Of a DNA stretch of 64,000 nucleotides, positions 17,325 to 27,836 are shown piece after piece. Numbering within the stretch: position 1 is the stretch's first letter; the number at the start of each line of letters is the position of its first letter. The DNA lies in assembly GCF_003943735.1 (NCBI RefSeq), contig NZ_RJMV01000001.1, forward strand, positions 355,552-419,551, given 5' to 3'. The position numbers and the translations under genes were made by a program. The stretch comes from Streptococcus sanguinis. Lineage in GTDB: Bacteria; Bacillota; Bacilli; Lactobacillales; Streptococcaceae. The notes under the pieces were generated by a model that was not told the DNA's origin, searched no databases, and saw nothing but the letters and a program-made list of their open reading frames with translations.

Positions 17325-18590
17325 CTAGACAATTCTTCCTTGGTCAACGACCAGTTTTCCAGCCTTGTAGACCTGATGGGTCAGGTTGGTCGCAAAGAAA
17401 TAAAGTGGGTAGTCAATATTCTTAGCGTCTAGAATGGTAATGTCCGCCTGCTTACCAGTATCAAAGCTGCCAATCTTATCTTGACGGTTAACTGAGTAGG
17501 CCGCATTGATGGTTACAGCGTTGAGAACTTCTACTGGCGTCAGACGCATCATAAAGCAGCCCAGCTGCATGACGAACTGCAGATTAGCTGTCGGACAAGA
17601 GCCTGGATTGCTGTCGGTAGTCAGAGTGATAGCCATACCAGCTTCCAGCATCTTACGGGCTGGTGCATAGGTATCTTCCATCAGACTGAAGGTAGTTGCC
17701 GGCAGGAGATTACCGATAACCTTGGCTTCTGCCATCTTGCGAATGCCCTCATCGGTCGCCATCATCAAGTGCTCTGCACTGGTTGCTCCTAGCTCAGCCG
17801 CTACATCTACCCCGCCGATAGACTCGATTTCATCAGCATGGATACGAAGCTTGAAGCCCATCTCCTTTGCCTTAGAAAGTAAGTAGCGTGACTCGTCAGC
17901 TGTAAAGACGCCTTTTTCACAGAAAATATCACAGAATTCAGCTAGATTTTCTGCCTTTACCCGAGGCAGCATTTCCTCGACGATAAGCTCCAGATATTCC
18001 TGAGAGCGTCCCTTATATTCTGGTGGAACGGCGTGGGCAGCCATAAAGGTAGAAACGAGATCAATCTCGTGGTCACGGTCCAGAGCCCCAACGACATCTA
18101 GCTGGCGCTTCTCTGTTTCCCAGTCCAAACCATAGCCGCTCTTAGCCTCAACTGTTGTTACCCCATGCAGCAGCATATAGTCCAGCAGTCTCTTAGACTT
18201 ATCATAGAGAGTGTCAAAAGAAGCTTCTCGTGTCGCCCGGACTGTACTGAGAATACCACCGCCTTGGGCAAGAATTTCCAGATAAGGGACACCAGCTAAT
18301 TTCTTAGCAAATTCATGCTCCCGGCTGCCACCGTAGACCAAGTGAGTGTGGCAGTCAATCAAGCCAGGTGTGGCAATCTTGCCCTCATAAGACTGAATCT
18401 TAGTATCTGGTCCGACCAGACTGGCATCCGGCTCTCCGCTGCCGACTGCTAGGATTTTGCCGTCTTTGACTGCAATGTAGCCGTCTTCCAAAACCTGAGC
18501 TTCCTTCATCTCCTCGCCAAAAAGGGGATGTCCGAGGTCCTTGGGACAGAAGACTTGATTAAAGTGAGTTAATAGTAAATCAGCAGTCAT
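17325..18590 (-). CDS. hutI: Imidazolonepropionase
   Basis: Third step of histidine degradation: hydrolyses 4-imidazolone-5-propionate to N-formimino-L-glutamate (FIGLU). 421 aa amidohydrolase. Metal-ligand motif [16 protein letters not shown] near residue 78, then [13 protein letters not shown], a catalytic/metal HADEI motif, and [11 protein letters not shown] near residue 320. Transcribed divergently from the rest of the hut cluster, with its own promoter and terminator. ATG preceded by GGAGGAACAAGC. Confidence 0.97.
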   Translation of the reverse strand: MTADLLLTHFNQVFCPKDLGHPLFGEEMKEAQVLEDGYIAVKDGKILAVGSGEPDASLVGPDTKIQSYEGKIATPGLIDCHTHLVYGGSREHEFAKKLAGVPYLEILAQGGGILSTVRATREASFDTLYDKSKRLLDYMLLHGVTTVEAKSGYGLDWETEKRQLDVVGALDRDHEIDLVSTFMAAHAVPPEYKGRSQEYLELIVEEMLPRVKAENLAEFCDIFCEKGVFTADESRYLLSKAKEMGFKLRIHADEIESIGGVDVAAELGATSAEHLMMATDEGIRKMAEAKVIGNLLPATTFSLMEDTYAPARKMLEAGMAITLTTDSNPGSCPTANLQFVMQLGCFMMRLTPVEVLNAVTINAAYSVNRQDKIGSFDTGKQADITILDAKNIDYPLYFFATNLTHQVYKAGKLVVDQGRIV

Positions 18591-18633
18591 GCTTGTTCCT
18601 CCATTTCATTTTCCGACATATTTGCTTTTCATC

Positions 18634-18662
18634 ATAATACACTATCGTCAAATTATAGTCAA
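18634..18662 (-). promoter_or_regulatory. hutI promoter
   Basis: Minus-strand -35 TTGACT (18657-18662) and -10 TATTAT (18634-18639), 17-bp spacer. Confidence 0.7.
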
Positions 18663-18713
18663 AAGCTTGTAAAAGATAGGAGCCCCACTTTTTTTACTGC
18701 TTTTCTCATTTTC

Positions 18714-18743
18714 TTGACTCTTTATGGACGGGAGTCTTATAGA
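18714..18743 (+). promoter_or_regulatory. hutU operon promoter
   Basis: -35 TTGACT (18714-18719) and -10 TATAGA (18738-18743), 18-bp spacer, in the 199-bp divergent region shared with hutI. No cre site seen. Confidence 0.6.
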
Positions 18744-18789
18744 ATGTAGGAGAAAGATATTTTACACTTGACTAAAAGGAGGATTTTTC

Positions 18790-20820
18790 ATGTCATACTT
18801 TAGCGAAAATGAAATTGCAGCAGCAATGACCGTCAAATTAGACGATGTACTGCCTGAAAAAACAGTTTTCCAAGAAGGCATCCGTCGAGCACCTGACCGG
18901 GGCTTCCGTTTGACTCAAGCTCAAACCGAAATTGCGCTTAAAAATGCCCTTCGCTATATTCCAAAGAGATTCCATGAGGAAGTAATTCCAGAATTCTTAG
19001 AAGAACTGAAAACTCGCGGACGGATTTATGGCTACCGCTGGCGTCCAAAAGAACGCATCTACGGTAAACCAATTGATGAATATAAAGGGAGCTGTACTGC
19101 GGCCAAAGCTATGCAGGTTATGATTGACAACAACCTGAGCTTTGAAATCGCCCTTTATCCTTATGAATTGGTTACTTACGGGGAAACTGGATCTGTCTGC
19201 GCTAACTGGATGCAGTACAACCTGATCAAGAAATACTTGGAAATCATGACCGACCATCAAACCTTGGTTGTAGAATCTGGCCATCCACTTGGACTTTTCA
19301 AATCTAAACCAGAAGCTCCGCGCGTTATTATCACCAATGGCCTCTTGGTCGGTGAATACGACAACATGAAGGACTGGGAAATTGCAGAAGAAATGGGTGT
19401 AACCAACTATGGTCAAATGACAGCCGGTGGTTGGATGTACATCGGCCCTCAAGGTATCGTCCATGGTACTTTCAACACCCTCCTCAATGCTGGACGCTTG
19501 AAACTGGGTGTGGCTGACGATGGTGATCTAACTGGCAAACTCTTCATCTCTTCTGGTCTGGGTGGCATGAGTGGAGCTCAAGGGAAAGCGGCCGAAATTG
19601 CTAAAGCTGTGGCAATCGTAGCTGAAGTAGACCAATCCCGGATTGAAACTCGTCACTCCCAAGGCTGGATTAGTCAATTAGCCGAAAGTCCGAAAGAAGC
19701 TATCGACTTGGCTCAAAAAGCTCTGGAAACTGGTGAATCAACTTCCATTGCCTATCATGGTAACATTGTAGATCTCTTAGAATATGTCAACGAGAACAAT
19801 ATCCATGTAGATCTGCTGTCTGACCAAACTTCTTGCCACAATGTCTATGACGGCGGCTACTGTCCAGCTGGTATCAGCTTTGAAGAGCGGACTCGCCTCC
19901 TGGCTGAAGACAAGGAAACCTTTGCTAAGTTGGTTGACGAAACATTGGAACGTCACTTCAAGGCAATCAAGACCCTGACTAGCAACGGTACCTACTTCTT
20001 TGACTACGGCAATGCCTTTATGAAGGCAGTCTATGACTCTGGCATCAAGGAAATTTCTAAGAACGGCTTTGACGACAAAGACGGCTTCATCTGGCCATCC
20101 TATGTAGAAGATATCATGGGTCCAATGCTCTTTGACTATGGTTATGGTCCTTTCCGTTGGGTATGTCTGAGCGGTAAGCACGAAGACCTGGTCGCTACTG
20201 ACCATGCAGCTATGGAAGTGATCGACCCTAACCGCCGCTACCAAGACCGCGACAACTACAACTGGATCCGCGATGCAGAAAAGAACCAGCTGGTTGTTGG
20301 AACTCAGGCTCGGATTCTCTACCAAGACTGTATGGGACGCGTCAATATCGCCCTCAAGTTCAATGAATTAGTGCGCGAAGGCAAGATTGGTCCTGTCATG
20401 ATCGGCCGTGACCACCACGACGTATCTGGTACTGACTCTCCATTCCGTGAAACTTCTAATATCAAGGACGGTTCTAATGTTACCTGCGACATGGCTGTGC
20501 AATGTTACGCTGGTAACGCAGCTCGCGGTATGAGTCTAGTAGCTCTCCACAACGGTGGCGGAACTGGTATCGGTAAAGCAATCAACGGTGGCTTTGGCTT
20601 GGTTTTAGACGGTAGTGAACGTATTGATGAAATCATCAAATCTGCTATCGCTTGGGATACGATCGGCGGAGTTGCACGTCGTAACTGGGCTCGCAATGAG
20701 CATGCTATTGAGACAGCTATCGAGTACAACCGCCTCCACCAAGGAACAGACCACATTACCATTCCATACTTAACTGACGAAGATTTAGTCAAAGAATCTG
20801 TTAAAAAGTTGTTCGAATAG
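18790..20820 (+). CDS. hutU: Urocanate hydratase
   Basis: Second step of histidine degradation: converts urocanate to imidazolonepropionate using tightly bound NAD+. 676 aa, as expected for the longer Firmicute/streptococcal form. Recognisable blocks include VESGHPLGLFKS, TAGGWMYIGPQGIVHGTF, FISSGLGGMSGAQGKAAEIA, DQTSCHNVYDGGYCPAG and VALHNGGGTGIGKAINGGFG. ATG preceded by AAAAGGAGG. First gene of the plus-strand hut operon. Confidence 0.97.
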   Translation: MSYFSENEIAAAMTVKLDDVLPEKTVFQEGIRRAPDRGFRLTQAQTEIALKNALRYIPKRFHEEVIPEFLEELKTRGRIYGYRWRPKERIYGKPIDEYKGSCTAAKAMQVMIDNNLSFEIALYPYELVTYGETGSVCANWMQYNLIKKYLEIMTDHQTLVVESGHPLGLFKSKPEAPRVIITNGLLVGEYDNMKDWEIAEEMGVTNYGQMTAGGWMYIGPQGIVHGTFNTLLNAGRLKLGVADDGDLTGKLFISSGLGGMSGAQGKAAEIAKAVAIVAEVDQSRIETRHSQGWISQLAESPKEAIDLAQKALETGESTSIAYHGNIVDLLEYVNENNIHVDLLSDQTSCHNVYDGGYCPAGISFEERTRLLAEDKETFAKLVDETLERHFKAIKTLTSNGTYFFDYGNAFMKAVYDSGIKEISKNGFDDKDGFIWPSYVEDIMGPMLFDYGYGPFRWVCLSGKHEDLVATDHAAMEVIDPNRRYQDRDNYNWIRDAEKNQLVVGTQARILYQDCMGRVNIALKFNELVREGKIGPVMIGRDHHDVSGTDSPFRETSNIKDGSNVTCDMAVQCYAGNAARGMSLVALHNGGGTGIGKAINGGFGLVLDGSERIDEIIKSAIAWDTIGGVARRNWARNEHAIETAIEYNRLHQGTDHITIPYLTDEDLVKESVKKLFE

Positions 20821-20845
20821 GAAAAACTTGTCCCCCAACTTCCGA

Positions 20846-20873
20846 CCTGAGCTGGGTATCAGTCTAGCTCAGG
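20846..20873 (+). other. Stem-loop between hutU and ftcD
   Basis: CCTGAGCT / AGCTCAGG with a 12-nt loop, followed by GAGGAGGT but no T run and no ORF. Intercistronic structure, possibly processing or partial attenuation. The rest of the 119-bp gap is AT-rich. Confidence 0.4.
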
Positions 20874-20939
20874 AGGAGGTTCTGCTTTATTAAGTTTATA
20901 TTATAAATTAAAATTATTGATATCACGAGGTAATATCTT

Positions 20940-21839
20940 ATGGCAAAAATTGTTGAATGTATTCCTAACTTTTCTGAAGGCCGCAACCAAGCGGTCATTG
21001 ACGGTCTAGTGGAAGTAGCTAAGAGCGTGCCAGGCGTAACACTTTTGGACCACTCTTCTGATGCCAGCCACAACCGCAGCGTCTTTACCTTGGTCGGTGA
21101 TGATCAAAACATTCAGGAAGTTGCCTTTCGTTTGGTCAAATACGCTTCTGAAAATATTGACTTGACCAAACACCAGGGTGAACACCCTCGTATGGGCGCA
21201 ACTGATGTCCTGCCTTTTGTACCGATCAAGGACATCACAAGTGAGGAATGCGTAGAAATTGCGAAGACCGTATCTGAGCGGATCAATCGTGAGCTCGGTA
21301 TTCCTATCTTCCTCTATGAAGATGCTGCGACTCGTCCAGAGCGTAAGAACTTGGCTAAGGTTCGTAAAGGACAATTTGAAGGCATGCCTGAAAAACTCTT
21401 GGAACCTGACTGGGCACCTGACTACGGTGAAAGAAAGATTCACCCAACTGCTGGTGTCACTGCTGTCGGAGCTAGAATGCCGCTCATCGCCTACAATATC
21501 AACTTGGATACAGACAATCTAGAAATTGCCAACAATATTGCCAAAATTATCCGTGGATCAAGCGGTGGTTACAAGTACTGTAAAGCTATCGGCGTTATGC
21601 TGGAAGACCGCAACATTGCTCAGGTTTCTATCAACATGGTCAATCTGGAAAAATTCCCACTCTATCGCGTCTTTGAAACAGTTCGCTTTGAAGCTAAACG
21701 CTATGGAGTTGGAATCCTCGGCTCAGAGGTCATCGGTTTGGCACCAGCCAAGGCTTTGATTGACGCAGCAGAATACTATCTGCAAATTGAAGACTTTGAC
21801 TACGGCAAGCAAGTTCTGGAAAACCATTTGCTGGGCTAG
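20940..21839 (+). CDS. ftcD: Glutamate formimidoyltransferase
   Basis: Transfers the formimino group of FIGLU to tetrahydrofolate, giving glutamate and 5-formimino-THF. 299 aa, equivalent to the N-terminal transferase half of mammalian FTCD. Begins MAKIVECIPNFSEGRN and carries TLLDHSSDASHNRSVFTLVG, the HPRMGATDVLPF signature (with catalytic His) and ARMPLIAYNINLDT. The cyclodeaminase half is a separate gene 14 bp downstream. Part of the hut operon. Confidence 0.95.
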   Translation: MAKIVECIPNFSEGRNQAVIDGLVEVAKSVPGVTLLDHSSDASHNRSVFTLVGDDQNIQEVAFRLVKYASENIDLTKHQGEHPRMGATDVLPFVPIKDITSEECVEIAKTVSERINRELGIPIFLYEDAATRPERKNLAKVRKGQFEGMPEKLLEPDWAPDYGERKIHPTAGVTAVGARMPLIAYNINLDTDNLEIANNIAKIIRGSSGGYKYCKAIGVMLEDRNIAQVSINMVNLEKFPLYRVFETVRFEAKRYGVGILGSEVIGLAPAKALIDAAEYYLQIEDFDYGKQVLENHLLG

Positions 21840-21853
21840 GAGGACAGAAACCT

Positions 21854-22480
21854 ATGAAATTAGTAGATTTAAGCTTGACAGAATTTGCCCAAGTCCTAGG
21901 CTCAGATGCTCCTGCACCAGGAGGCGGCTCTGCCGCTGCTCTTTCCGCAGCGAACGGTATTTCCCTGACCAAGATGGTTTGTGAATTGACCCTTGGCAAG
22001 AAAAAATACGCAGAATTTGAAGCAGAAATTGCTCAAGTGCACGCAGAAAGCGCCCGCCTCCAAGAAAGCCTGCTCGCAGCTATTGACAAGGACACTGATG
22101 CCTTCAATCTAGTCTCTGCCGTCTTTGATATGCCTAAGGAAACAGACGAAGACAAGGCTGCCCGTCGAGAAGCGATGCAACAAGCCCTAAAGGAAGCAAC
22201 CAAGTCACCTTATGGCATGATGGAAGACATCTTGACTGCCCTGCAAACAACTCAAAAGGCTGTTGGCAAGTCCAATACCAATGCTGCCAGCGACCTGGGT
22301 GTAGCAGCTCTCAACCTTAAGGCTGGTCTGCAAGGGGCTTGGCTCAATGTCCTCATCAATCTGTCAGGTGTCAAGGATGAAGCATTCGTCGCAGACTACC
22401 GCAGCAAGGGTGAAGACCTCCTGCAAAAAGGCTGCGCCCTAGCCGATGAAATTTATCAAGAAATTTTGAAAGTTGTCTAA
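21854..22480 (+). CDS. fchA: Formimidoyl-THF cyclodeaminase / methenyl-THF cyclohydrolase
   Basis: 208 aa, homologous to the C-terminal half of FTCD. Converts 5-formimino-THF to 5,10-methenyl-THF and ammonia. Typical N-terminus MKLVDLSLTEFAQVLGSDAPAPGGGSAAALSAANG, with the glycine-rich PAPGGGSAAAL folate-binding loop, and a helical remainder. AGGAGG before ATG. Sits between ftcD and fhs, so the one-carbon unit released from histidine is passed along within one operon. Confidence 0.93.
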   Translation: MKLVDLSLTEFAQVLGSDAPAPGGGSAAALSAANGISLTKMVCELTLGKKKYAEFEAEIAQVHAESARLQESLLAAIDKDTDAFNLVSAVFDMPKETDEDKAARREAMQQALKEATKSPYGMMEDILTALQTTQKAVGKSNTNAASDLGVAALNLKAGLQGAWLNVLINLSGVKDEAFVADYRSKGEDLLQKGCALADEIYQEILKVV

Positions 22481-22546
22481 TAGATAAACGGAAGAGAAGT
22501 CTGCTCTTTCCCATGAATGGACTTCCTCTTCTCAAGAGGTAACAAT

Positions 22547-24220
22547 ATGGTTTTATCAGATATTGAAATTGCGAATTCGGTTCAAATGAAGCCCATCAAA
22601 GAGGTTGCAGAAAAGCTTGGAATTGCTGAAGACGCCTTGTCTCTTTATGGAAATTACAAGGCAAAAATCAGTGCCGGCCAACTGGAAGCCCTCAAAGACA
22701 AACCAGACGGTAAACTGATTCTCGTGACAGCTATTTCTCCGACACCAGCTGGAGAAGGCAAGACCACGACTTCTGTCGGATTGGTCGATGCTTTGGCTGC
22801 TATCGGTAAAAAAGCCGTTATCGCTCTGCGGGAGCCTTCTCTCGGACCTGTCTTTGGTATCAAGGGCGGAGCTGCTGGCGGTGGGCACGCTCAAGTTGTA
22901 CCCATGGAAGACATCAACCTCCACTTCACTGGTGACTTTCATGCCATCGGTGTTGCCAACAACCTATTGGCAGCCCTCATTGATAACCACATCCATCATG
23001 GAAATGCCTTAGGCATTGACTCTCGCCGCATCACTTGGAAGCGGGCAGTGGATATGAATGACCGGCAACTGCGCCACATCGTAGACGGCTTGCAAGGTAA
23101 AGTCAACGGTGTTCCACGTGAAGATGGTTTTGACATTACAGTTGCTTCTGAGGTTATGGCTATTCTCTGTCTGTCAGAAAATATCACTGACCTCAAGAAC
23201 CGTTTGGAAAAAATCATCATTGGCTACAGCTTTGAAGGTAAGCCAGTAACTGCCAAGGACTTGAAAGCTGGTGGCGCTATGGCTGCTGTGCTCAAAGACG
23301 CCATCCATCCAAACTTGGTTCAAACACTGGAACACACACCAGCCTTGATTCACGGTGGACCTTTTGCCAACATTGCTCATGGCTGTAACAGTGTCCTAGC
23401 TACCAAGCTAGCTCTCAAATATGCCGACTATGCAGTCACAGAAGCTGGTTTTGGTGCTGACCTCGGTGCTGAAAAATTCATTGATATCAAGTGTCGTACA
23501 TCTGGTCTTCGTCCAGCGGCTGTAGTTCTGGTTGCTACCATCCGTGCTCTCAAGATGCACGGCGGTGTGGCTAAGAGTGATCTGGCTGAAGAAAATGTCC
23601 AAGCCGTTGTAGATGGTCTGCCAAACTTGGAAAAACATCTGGAAAACATTCAAGATGTTTATGGATTGCCAGCAGTCGTTGCCATCAATAAATTCCCGCT
23701 GGACACTGAAGCAGAACTGCAAGCAGTTTATGATGCCTGCCAAAAACGCGGCGTTGACGTCGTGATTTCCGACGTCTGGGCGAATGGCGGAGCCGGTGGT
23801 AAAGAGTTGGCTGAAAAAGTCGTAGAACTGGCCGAAGGAGACAATCACTTCCAATTTGTATATAATGAAGAGGACTCCATTGAGACCAAGCTGAACAAAA
23901 TTGTTACTAAGGTCTATGGAGGCAAGGGCGTTCGCCTGACTCCTGCTGCTAAACGTGAGCTCAAACAACTGGAAGAGCTGGGCTTCTCCAACTATCCTAT
24001 CTGTATGGCTAAGACTCAATACTCCTTCTCAGACGATGCTAAGAAACTAGGCGCACCTAAAGACTTTGTCGTGACTATCAGCCAGCTCAAAGTTTCTGCT
24101 GGTGCAGGCTTCATCGTTGCTCTGACTGGTGCGATCATGACCATGCCAGGATTGCCTAAGGTACCAGCCAGCGAAAAGATTGATGTTGACAAAGACGGCA
24201 ATATCAGCGGTTTGTTCTAA
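22547..24220 (+). CDS. fhs: Formate-tetrahydrofolate ligase
   Basis: 557 aa from [25 protein letters not shown]. The ORF could open 10 codons earlier, but AGAGGT fits the ATG at 22547. P-loop-like [14 protein letters not shown] at ~65-78, [27 protein letters not shown], and C-terminal [12 protein letters not shown]. Makes 10-formyl-THF from formate, THF and ATP. In a histidine-degrading operon the reverse direction would yield ATP and formate from histidine-derived formyl-THF. Streptococci often carry another fhs elsewhere, so this may be a pathway-specific copy. Confidence 0.95.
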   Translation: MVLSDIEIANSVQMKPIKEVAEKLGIAEDALSLYGNYKAKISAGQLEALKDKPDGKLILVTAISPTPAGEGKTTTSVGLVDALAAIGKKAVIALREPSLGPVFGIKGGAAGGGHAQVVPMEDINLHFTGDFHAIGVANNLLAALIDNHIHHGNALGIDSRRITWKRAVDMNDRQLRHIVDGLQGKVNGVPREDGFDITVASEVMAILCLSENITDLKNRLEKIIIGYSFEGKPVTAKDLKAGGAMAAVLKDAIHPNLVQTLEHTPALIHGGPFANIAHGCNSVLATKLALKYADYAVTEAGFGADLGAEKFIDIKCRTSGLRPAAVVLVATIRALKMHGGVAKSDLAEENVQAVVDGLPNLEKHLENIQDVYGLPAVVAINKFPLDTEAELQAVYDACQKRGVDVVISDVWANGGAGGKELAEKVVELAEGDNHFQFVYNEEDSIETKLNKIVTKVYGGKGVRLTPAAKRELKQLEELGFSNYPICMAKTQYSFSDDAKKLGAPKDFVVTISQLKVSAGAGFIVALTGAIMTMPGLPKVPASEKIDVDKDGNISGLF

Positions 24221-24232
24221 TAAATACCAAAA

Positions 24233-24832
24233 ATGACAAATGTAACCCTTTTAAGAGTAAATGATTTTCAAGTTTCCGATTGGTCGGGAGGAAAGACAAA
24301 ACAGCTTTATCTTTCCCCGCCAACTGGCCACTATGGCAAGCGGGACTTTGACTATCGGCTATCGACAGCGACTGTGGAGTTGGCTGAAAGTCAGTTTTCT
24401 GACCTCAGCGGCTTTCACCGCATTCTCATGAGCCTGGACCACACACTTCATCTCCACAATGCCAGCCGGCAGGAGGAAACGGTTCTAGCTCCCTTTACTC
24501 CCTATGTCTTTGAAGGGAGTGATTCTATCACAAGTCGTGGGACTTGTACCGACTTTAACTTAATCTACAGCGACCATTATCAGGGACAGATGATTGCCAT
24601 CTCGAATGGGCAAGAGCTTAGCCAAGATGACGAAATTCAATTTATCTATGCCTTAGAGGATCTGACGGTGACGGTAACAACCCTGCCAGTGCTTAACCTA
24701 GAGGCAGAGCAGCTTCTGATAGTGGAAAAAGAGACTCAGGAAACTGAGCTGCATATAATGTTTTCGAGTAACCAGCCAAAGGGAACGCCCCTTTCTATAT
24801 GGGCTGGTTTGACCCACATCCCTACTAAGTAA
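24233..24832 (+). CDS. hutD: HutD family protein
   Basis: 199-residue cupin-like HutD protein. Family features: the N-terminal WSGGKTKQLYLSP motif, FDYRLSTATVE, LDHTLHLHN, and the F-G/SDSITSRGTCTDFNLIY stretch. Found in hut operons of many bacteria. It is thought to tune pathway flux or bind formylglutamate/urocanate, and no enzymatic activity is established. The gene is 12 bp after fhs with no obvious ribosome-binding site, so translation is probably coupled. Confidence 0.85.
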   Translation: MTNVTLLRVNDFQVSDWSGGKTKQLYLSPPTGHYGKRDFDYRLSTATVELAESQFSDLSGFHRILMSLDHTLHLHNASRQEETVLAPFTPYVFEGSDSITSRGTCTDFNLIYSDHYQGQMIAISNGQELSQDDEIQFIYALEDLTVTVTTLPVLNLEAEQLLIVEKETQETELHIMFSSNQPKGTPLSIWAGLTHIPTK

Positions 24833-24870
24833 AGATACCATGATGCCTTGTCACCATTCTATCTTTACTT
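24827..24870 (+). other. Stem-loop between hutD and the permease
   Basis: Perfect 11-bp arms AAGTAAAGATA (24827-24837) and TATCTTTACTT (24860-24870) with a 22-nt loop. The left arm includes the hutD stop codon. No T run. Likely an mRNA processing or stability element. Confidence 0.45.
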
Positions 24871-24907
24871 GGAAAGGATCCCATATCTCTAAAGGAGAAA
24901 CATTATT

Positions 24908-26260
24908 ATGGATGCAACTAAACTCACTGCACAAGAACAAGAACAGGAAAAAGCGAAATTCAGCTTTTCCGGTGCAACTCTCTACGGTATCAATGCCGTT
25001 ATCGGATCAGGGATTTTCCTCCTACCGCAAAAGATTTATAAAGGACTTGGTCCTGCCTCTCTAGCTGTCATGCTTGGAACTGCCCTCCTCGTTATTCTCT
25101 TAGCCGTCTGCTTGGCAGAAACTGCTGGTTATTTTAATAAAAACGGCGGAGCTTTCCAATATTCCAAAGCGGCCTTTGGAGACTTTGTCGGATTTAATGT
25201 TGGCTTCCTAGGCTGGGCAGTTACCATCATCGCTTGGTCTGCTATGGCAGCAGGATTTGCGAGACTTTTTGTCATTACTTTTAAATCCTTTGCCCCCTAT
25301 GAACTTCTGCTCAGTGTGAGCCTGATTATTTTGCTCAGTCTAATGAATATATCAGGTCTTAAGACTTCCAAAATGTTCACCTTGACCGCAACCGTAGCCA
25401 AGCTCATCCCAATTGTCGCTTTCAGTCTATGTGCGATTTTCTTCATCAAAGGAGGAATTGACAAAGGAAACTTCACTCCGTTTCTTCAGCTAGAACCTGG
25501 CGTAGATATCATGAAAGCTATCTCTAGTACAGCCATTTATATCTTCTACGGATTTATCGGATTTGAAACCATGTCTATCGTTGCTGGTGAAATGCGCAAT
25601 CCGGAAAAGAATGTACCTCGAGCTATTTTGGGCTCTATCAGTATTGTCTCTGTTCTCTATATGCTGATTATCGCAGGAACTATCGCCATGTTAGGCAGCC
25701 GTATCCTGCAAACAGATGCTTCTGTACAAGACGCCTTTGTCGAAATGATTGGCCCTGTTGGAGCATGGATTGTTTCTATCGGAGCGCTGATTTCTATTGC
25801 TGGACTTAACATCGGGGAATCTATCATGGTTCCACGTTATGGTGCAGCTATCGCAAATGAAGGTCTGCTTCCTAAGAAAATTGCAGAAACCAACTCTAAA
25901 AATGCCCCTATAGTTGCCATTATTATTTCAGGAATTCTGGCTATCGTCCTGCTCTTCTCTGGTAAATTTGAAGAATTAGCAGCTCTCAGTGTGGTCTTCC
26001 GCTTCTTCCAATACATCCCAACTGCTCTAGCTGTACTAGTATTAAGAAAGAAATATCCAGATAAGAAAGTGGTCTTCCGCGTTCCATTTGGTCCAGTAAT
26101 TCCAATTTTGGCGGTTCTAGTCAGCCTCGTCATGATTTGGGGTGAAAACCCAATGAACTATGTCTACGGCCTCATCGGTGTCCTTATCGCCAGTGCAGTA
26201 TACTTTATCTATATAGTACTGATTTGTAAAAATAAAGTTCTTGAACAAGAAGGAGAATGA
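24908..26260 (+). CDS. APC-family amino acid permease, probably histidine uptake
   Basis: 450 aa with about 12 membrane helices. The N-terminal cytoplasmic segment is followed by the APC signature GATLYGINAVIGSGIFLLPQKIYKGLGPAS (helix 1, with the GSGIF unwound substrate site) and FYGFIGFETMSIVAGEMRNPEKNVPRAI (helix 6 region). Strong AAAGGAG before ATG. Position between hutD and hutH strongly suggests histidine or urocanate import. The substrate is inferred from context only, since relatives transport many amino acids. Confidence 0.88.
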   Translation: MDATKLTAQEQEQEKAKFSFSGATLYGINAVIGSGIFLLPQKIYKGLGPASLAVMLGTALLVILLAVCLAETAGYFNKNGGAFQYSKAAFGDFVGFNVGFLGWAVTIIAWSAMAAGFARLFVITFKSFAPYELLLSVSLIILLSLMNISGLKTSKMFTLTATVAKLIPIVAFSLCAIFFIKGGIDKGNFTPFLQLEPGVDIMKAISSTAIYIFYGFIGFETMSIVAGEMRNPEKNVPRAILGSISIVSVLYMLIIAGTIAMLGSRILQTDASVQDAFVEMIGPVGAWIVSIGALISIAGLNIGESIMVPRYGAAIANEGLLPKKIAETNSKNAPIVAIIISGILAIVLLFSGKFEELAALSVVFRFFQYIPTALAVLVLRKKYPDKKVVFRVPFGPVIPILAVLVSLVMIWGENPMNYVYGLIGVLIASAVYFIYIVLICKNKVLEQEGE

Positions 26261-26265
26261 ATCTT

Positions 26266-27807
26266 ATGACACATGTAATCAATTTGGATGGCGAACACCT
26301 TACTTTAGAAGACGTCATCGCAGTAGCTCGTCATGGAGCCATTTGCGAAATCGACCAAGAAGCTAAGAAAGCTGTAGAAGCTTCCCGCAAAATCGTGGAT
26401 GACATCGTCCGCGAAAAGCGGGTCGTATACGGTGTTACAACCGGATTCGGCTCTCTCTGCAATGTCAGCATTTCACCAGAAGATACGACTCAACTGCAAG
26501 AAAACCTAATTCGGACGCACTCCTCAGGCTACGGTGATCCCCTGCCTGAAGATGCAGTCCGTGCGATTATGCTAATCCGGATTAATTCCTTGGTCAAAGG
26601 TTATTCTGGTATTCGTCTCTCTACCGTCGAAAAGCTCCTGGAATTGCTCAATAAAGGCGTTGTCCCTTACATTCCAGAAAAAGGCTCTTTGGGAGCTTCT
26701 GGTGACTTGGCACCACTGGCTCACATGGTTCTGCCTATGCTAGGACTGGGCCGTGCTTACTATCAAGGTGAATTGCTCTCTGGACAAGAAGCTTTGGCCA
26801 AGGCTGGTATCGAGAAAATTGCTCTAGCAGCTAAGGAAGGGCTGGCGCTGATTAACGGAACGACTGTCCTGACAGGTATCGGAGCTCTGGCTACCTACGA
26901 TGCCATCCAGCTTCTTAAATTATCAGATGTCGCTGGTGCTCTTTCCATGGAAGTCCACAATGGTATTACCAGTCCATTTGAAGAAGACTTACACACTATT
27001 CGACCTCAGAGCGGACAGCTGGCTACAGCCCGCAATATCCGCAACCTTCTGGAAGGCAGTGGAAATACGACCGTAGCCACTCAACAACGGGTCCAAGACC
27101 CTTACACCCTGCGTTGTATTCCGCAGATTCACGGTGCCAGCAAGGACTCTATCGCTTATGTGAAAACCAAGGTTGAGATTGAAATCAACTCCGTTACAGA
27201 CAACCCTATCATCACCAAGGAAGGCCATGTTATCTCAGGCGGTAACTTCCACGGTGAACCAATGGCACAGCCATTCGACTTCCTCGGCATCGCTATTTCT
27301 GAAATCGGAAATGTATCCGAGCGCCGTGTAGAACGTCTGGTCAACAGTCAACTGAGCAAGCTTCCATCCTTCTTGGTCAAACACCCAGGACTCAACTCTG
27401 GCTTTATGATTACCCAGTATGCTTGTGCTTCGCTTGCTTCTGAAAACAAGGTTCTATCTCATCCAGCCAGCGTAGACTCTATCCCATCTTGTGAAAACCA
27501 AGAAGACTTTGTCAGCATGGGAACTACTGCAGCACGCAAGGCAGCTGAGATTCTCAAGAATTCTCGCCGCATCGTGGCAACAGAAATTATGGCAGCCTGC
27601 CAAGCTCTGGATCTGAAACCAGAAAACCATGAACTTGGTAAAGGAACCAAGCCGGCCTACGACCTCTTCCGTCAGCATGTCCGCTTTATCGAGTTTGACA
27701 AGGATATCGAAATCTATGAGGAACTCAACAAGGCTTCTGAGCTGATTGAAAACGAAAAATTCCTAGCAGCCGTTGAAAAGGCTGTGGACTTGAGCATTCA
27801 GTTCTAA
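26266..27807 (+). CDS. hutH: Histidine ammonia-lyase
   Basis: First step: deaminates L-histidine to trans-urocanate. 513 aa from the ATG at 26266, which sits 10 bp after GGAG. The ATG at 26257 is only 2 bp from it and would add MNL. The self-forming MIO cofactor triad Ala144-Ser145-Gly146 lies in GSLGASGDLAPLAH. Other family blocks: YGVTTGFGSL, QENLIRTHSSGYG, LINGTTVLTG, QDPYTLRCIPQIHG and NFHGEPMAQPFDFLGIA. Last gene of the main hut operon, followed by a terminator. Confidence 0.97.
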   Translation: MTHVINLDGEHLTLEDVIAVARHGAICEIDQEAKKAVEASRKIVDDIVREKRVVYGVTTGFGSLCNVSISPEDTTQLQENLIRTHSSGYGDPLPEDAVRAIMLIRINSLVKGYSGIRLSTVEKLLELLNKGVVPYIPEKGSLGASGDLAPLAHMVLPMLGLGRAYYQGELLSGQEALAKAGIEKIALAAKEGLALINGTTVLTGIGALATYDAIQLLKLSDVAGALSMEVHNGITSPFEEDLHTIRPQSGQLATARNIRNLLEGSGNTTVATQQRVQDPYTLRCIPQIHGASKDSIAYVKTKVEIEINSVTDNPIITKEGHVISGGNFHGEPMAQPFDFLGIAISEIGNVSERRVERLVNSQLSKLPSFLVKHPGLNSGFMITQYACASLASENKVLSHPASVDSIPSCENQEDFVSMGTTAARKAAEILKNSRRIVATEIMAACQALDLKPENHELGKGTKPAYDLFRQHVRFIEFDKDIEIYEELNKASELIENEKFLAAVEKAVDLSIQF

Positions 27808-27836
27808 AGCTGGTGACTCTGTAAAAAAGCTAACAT

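Noticed and set aside
18600..18789. cre site in the hut divergent promoter
   Set aside because: No stretch approaches the cre consensus closely enough; carbon repression of hut, if any, is not visible here.
18997..20325. Long minus-strand ORFs inside hutU
   Set aside because: They mirror the codon structure of hutU and have no recognisable domains or start signals.
23408..24019. 203-codon minus-strand ORF inside fhs
   Set aside because: Antisense shadow of a highly conserved gene.
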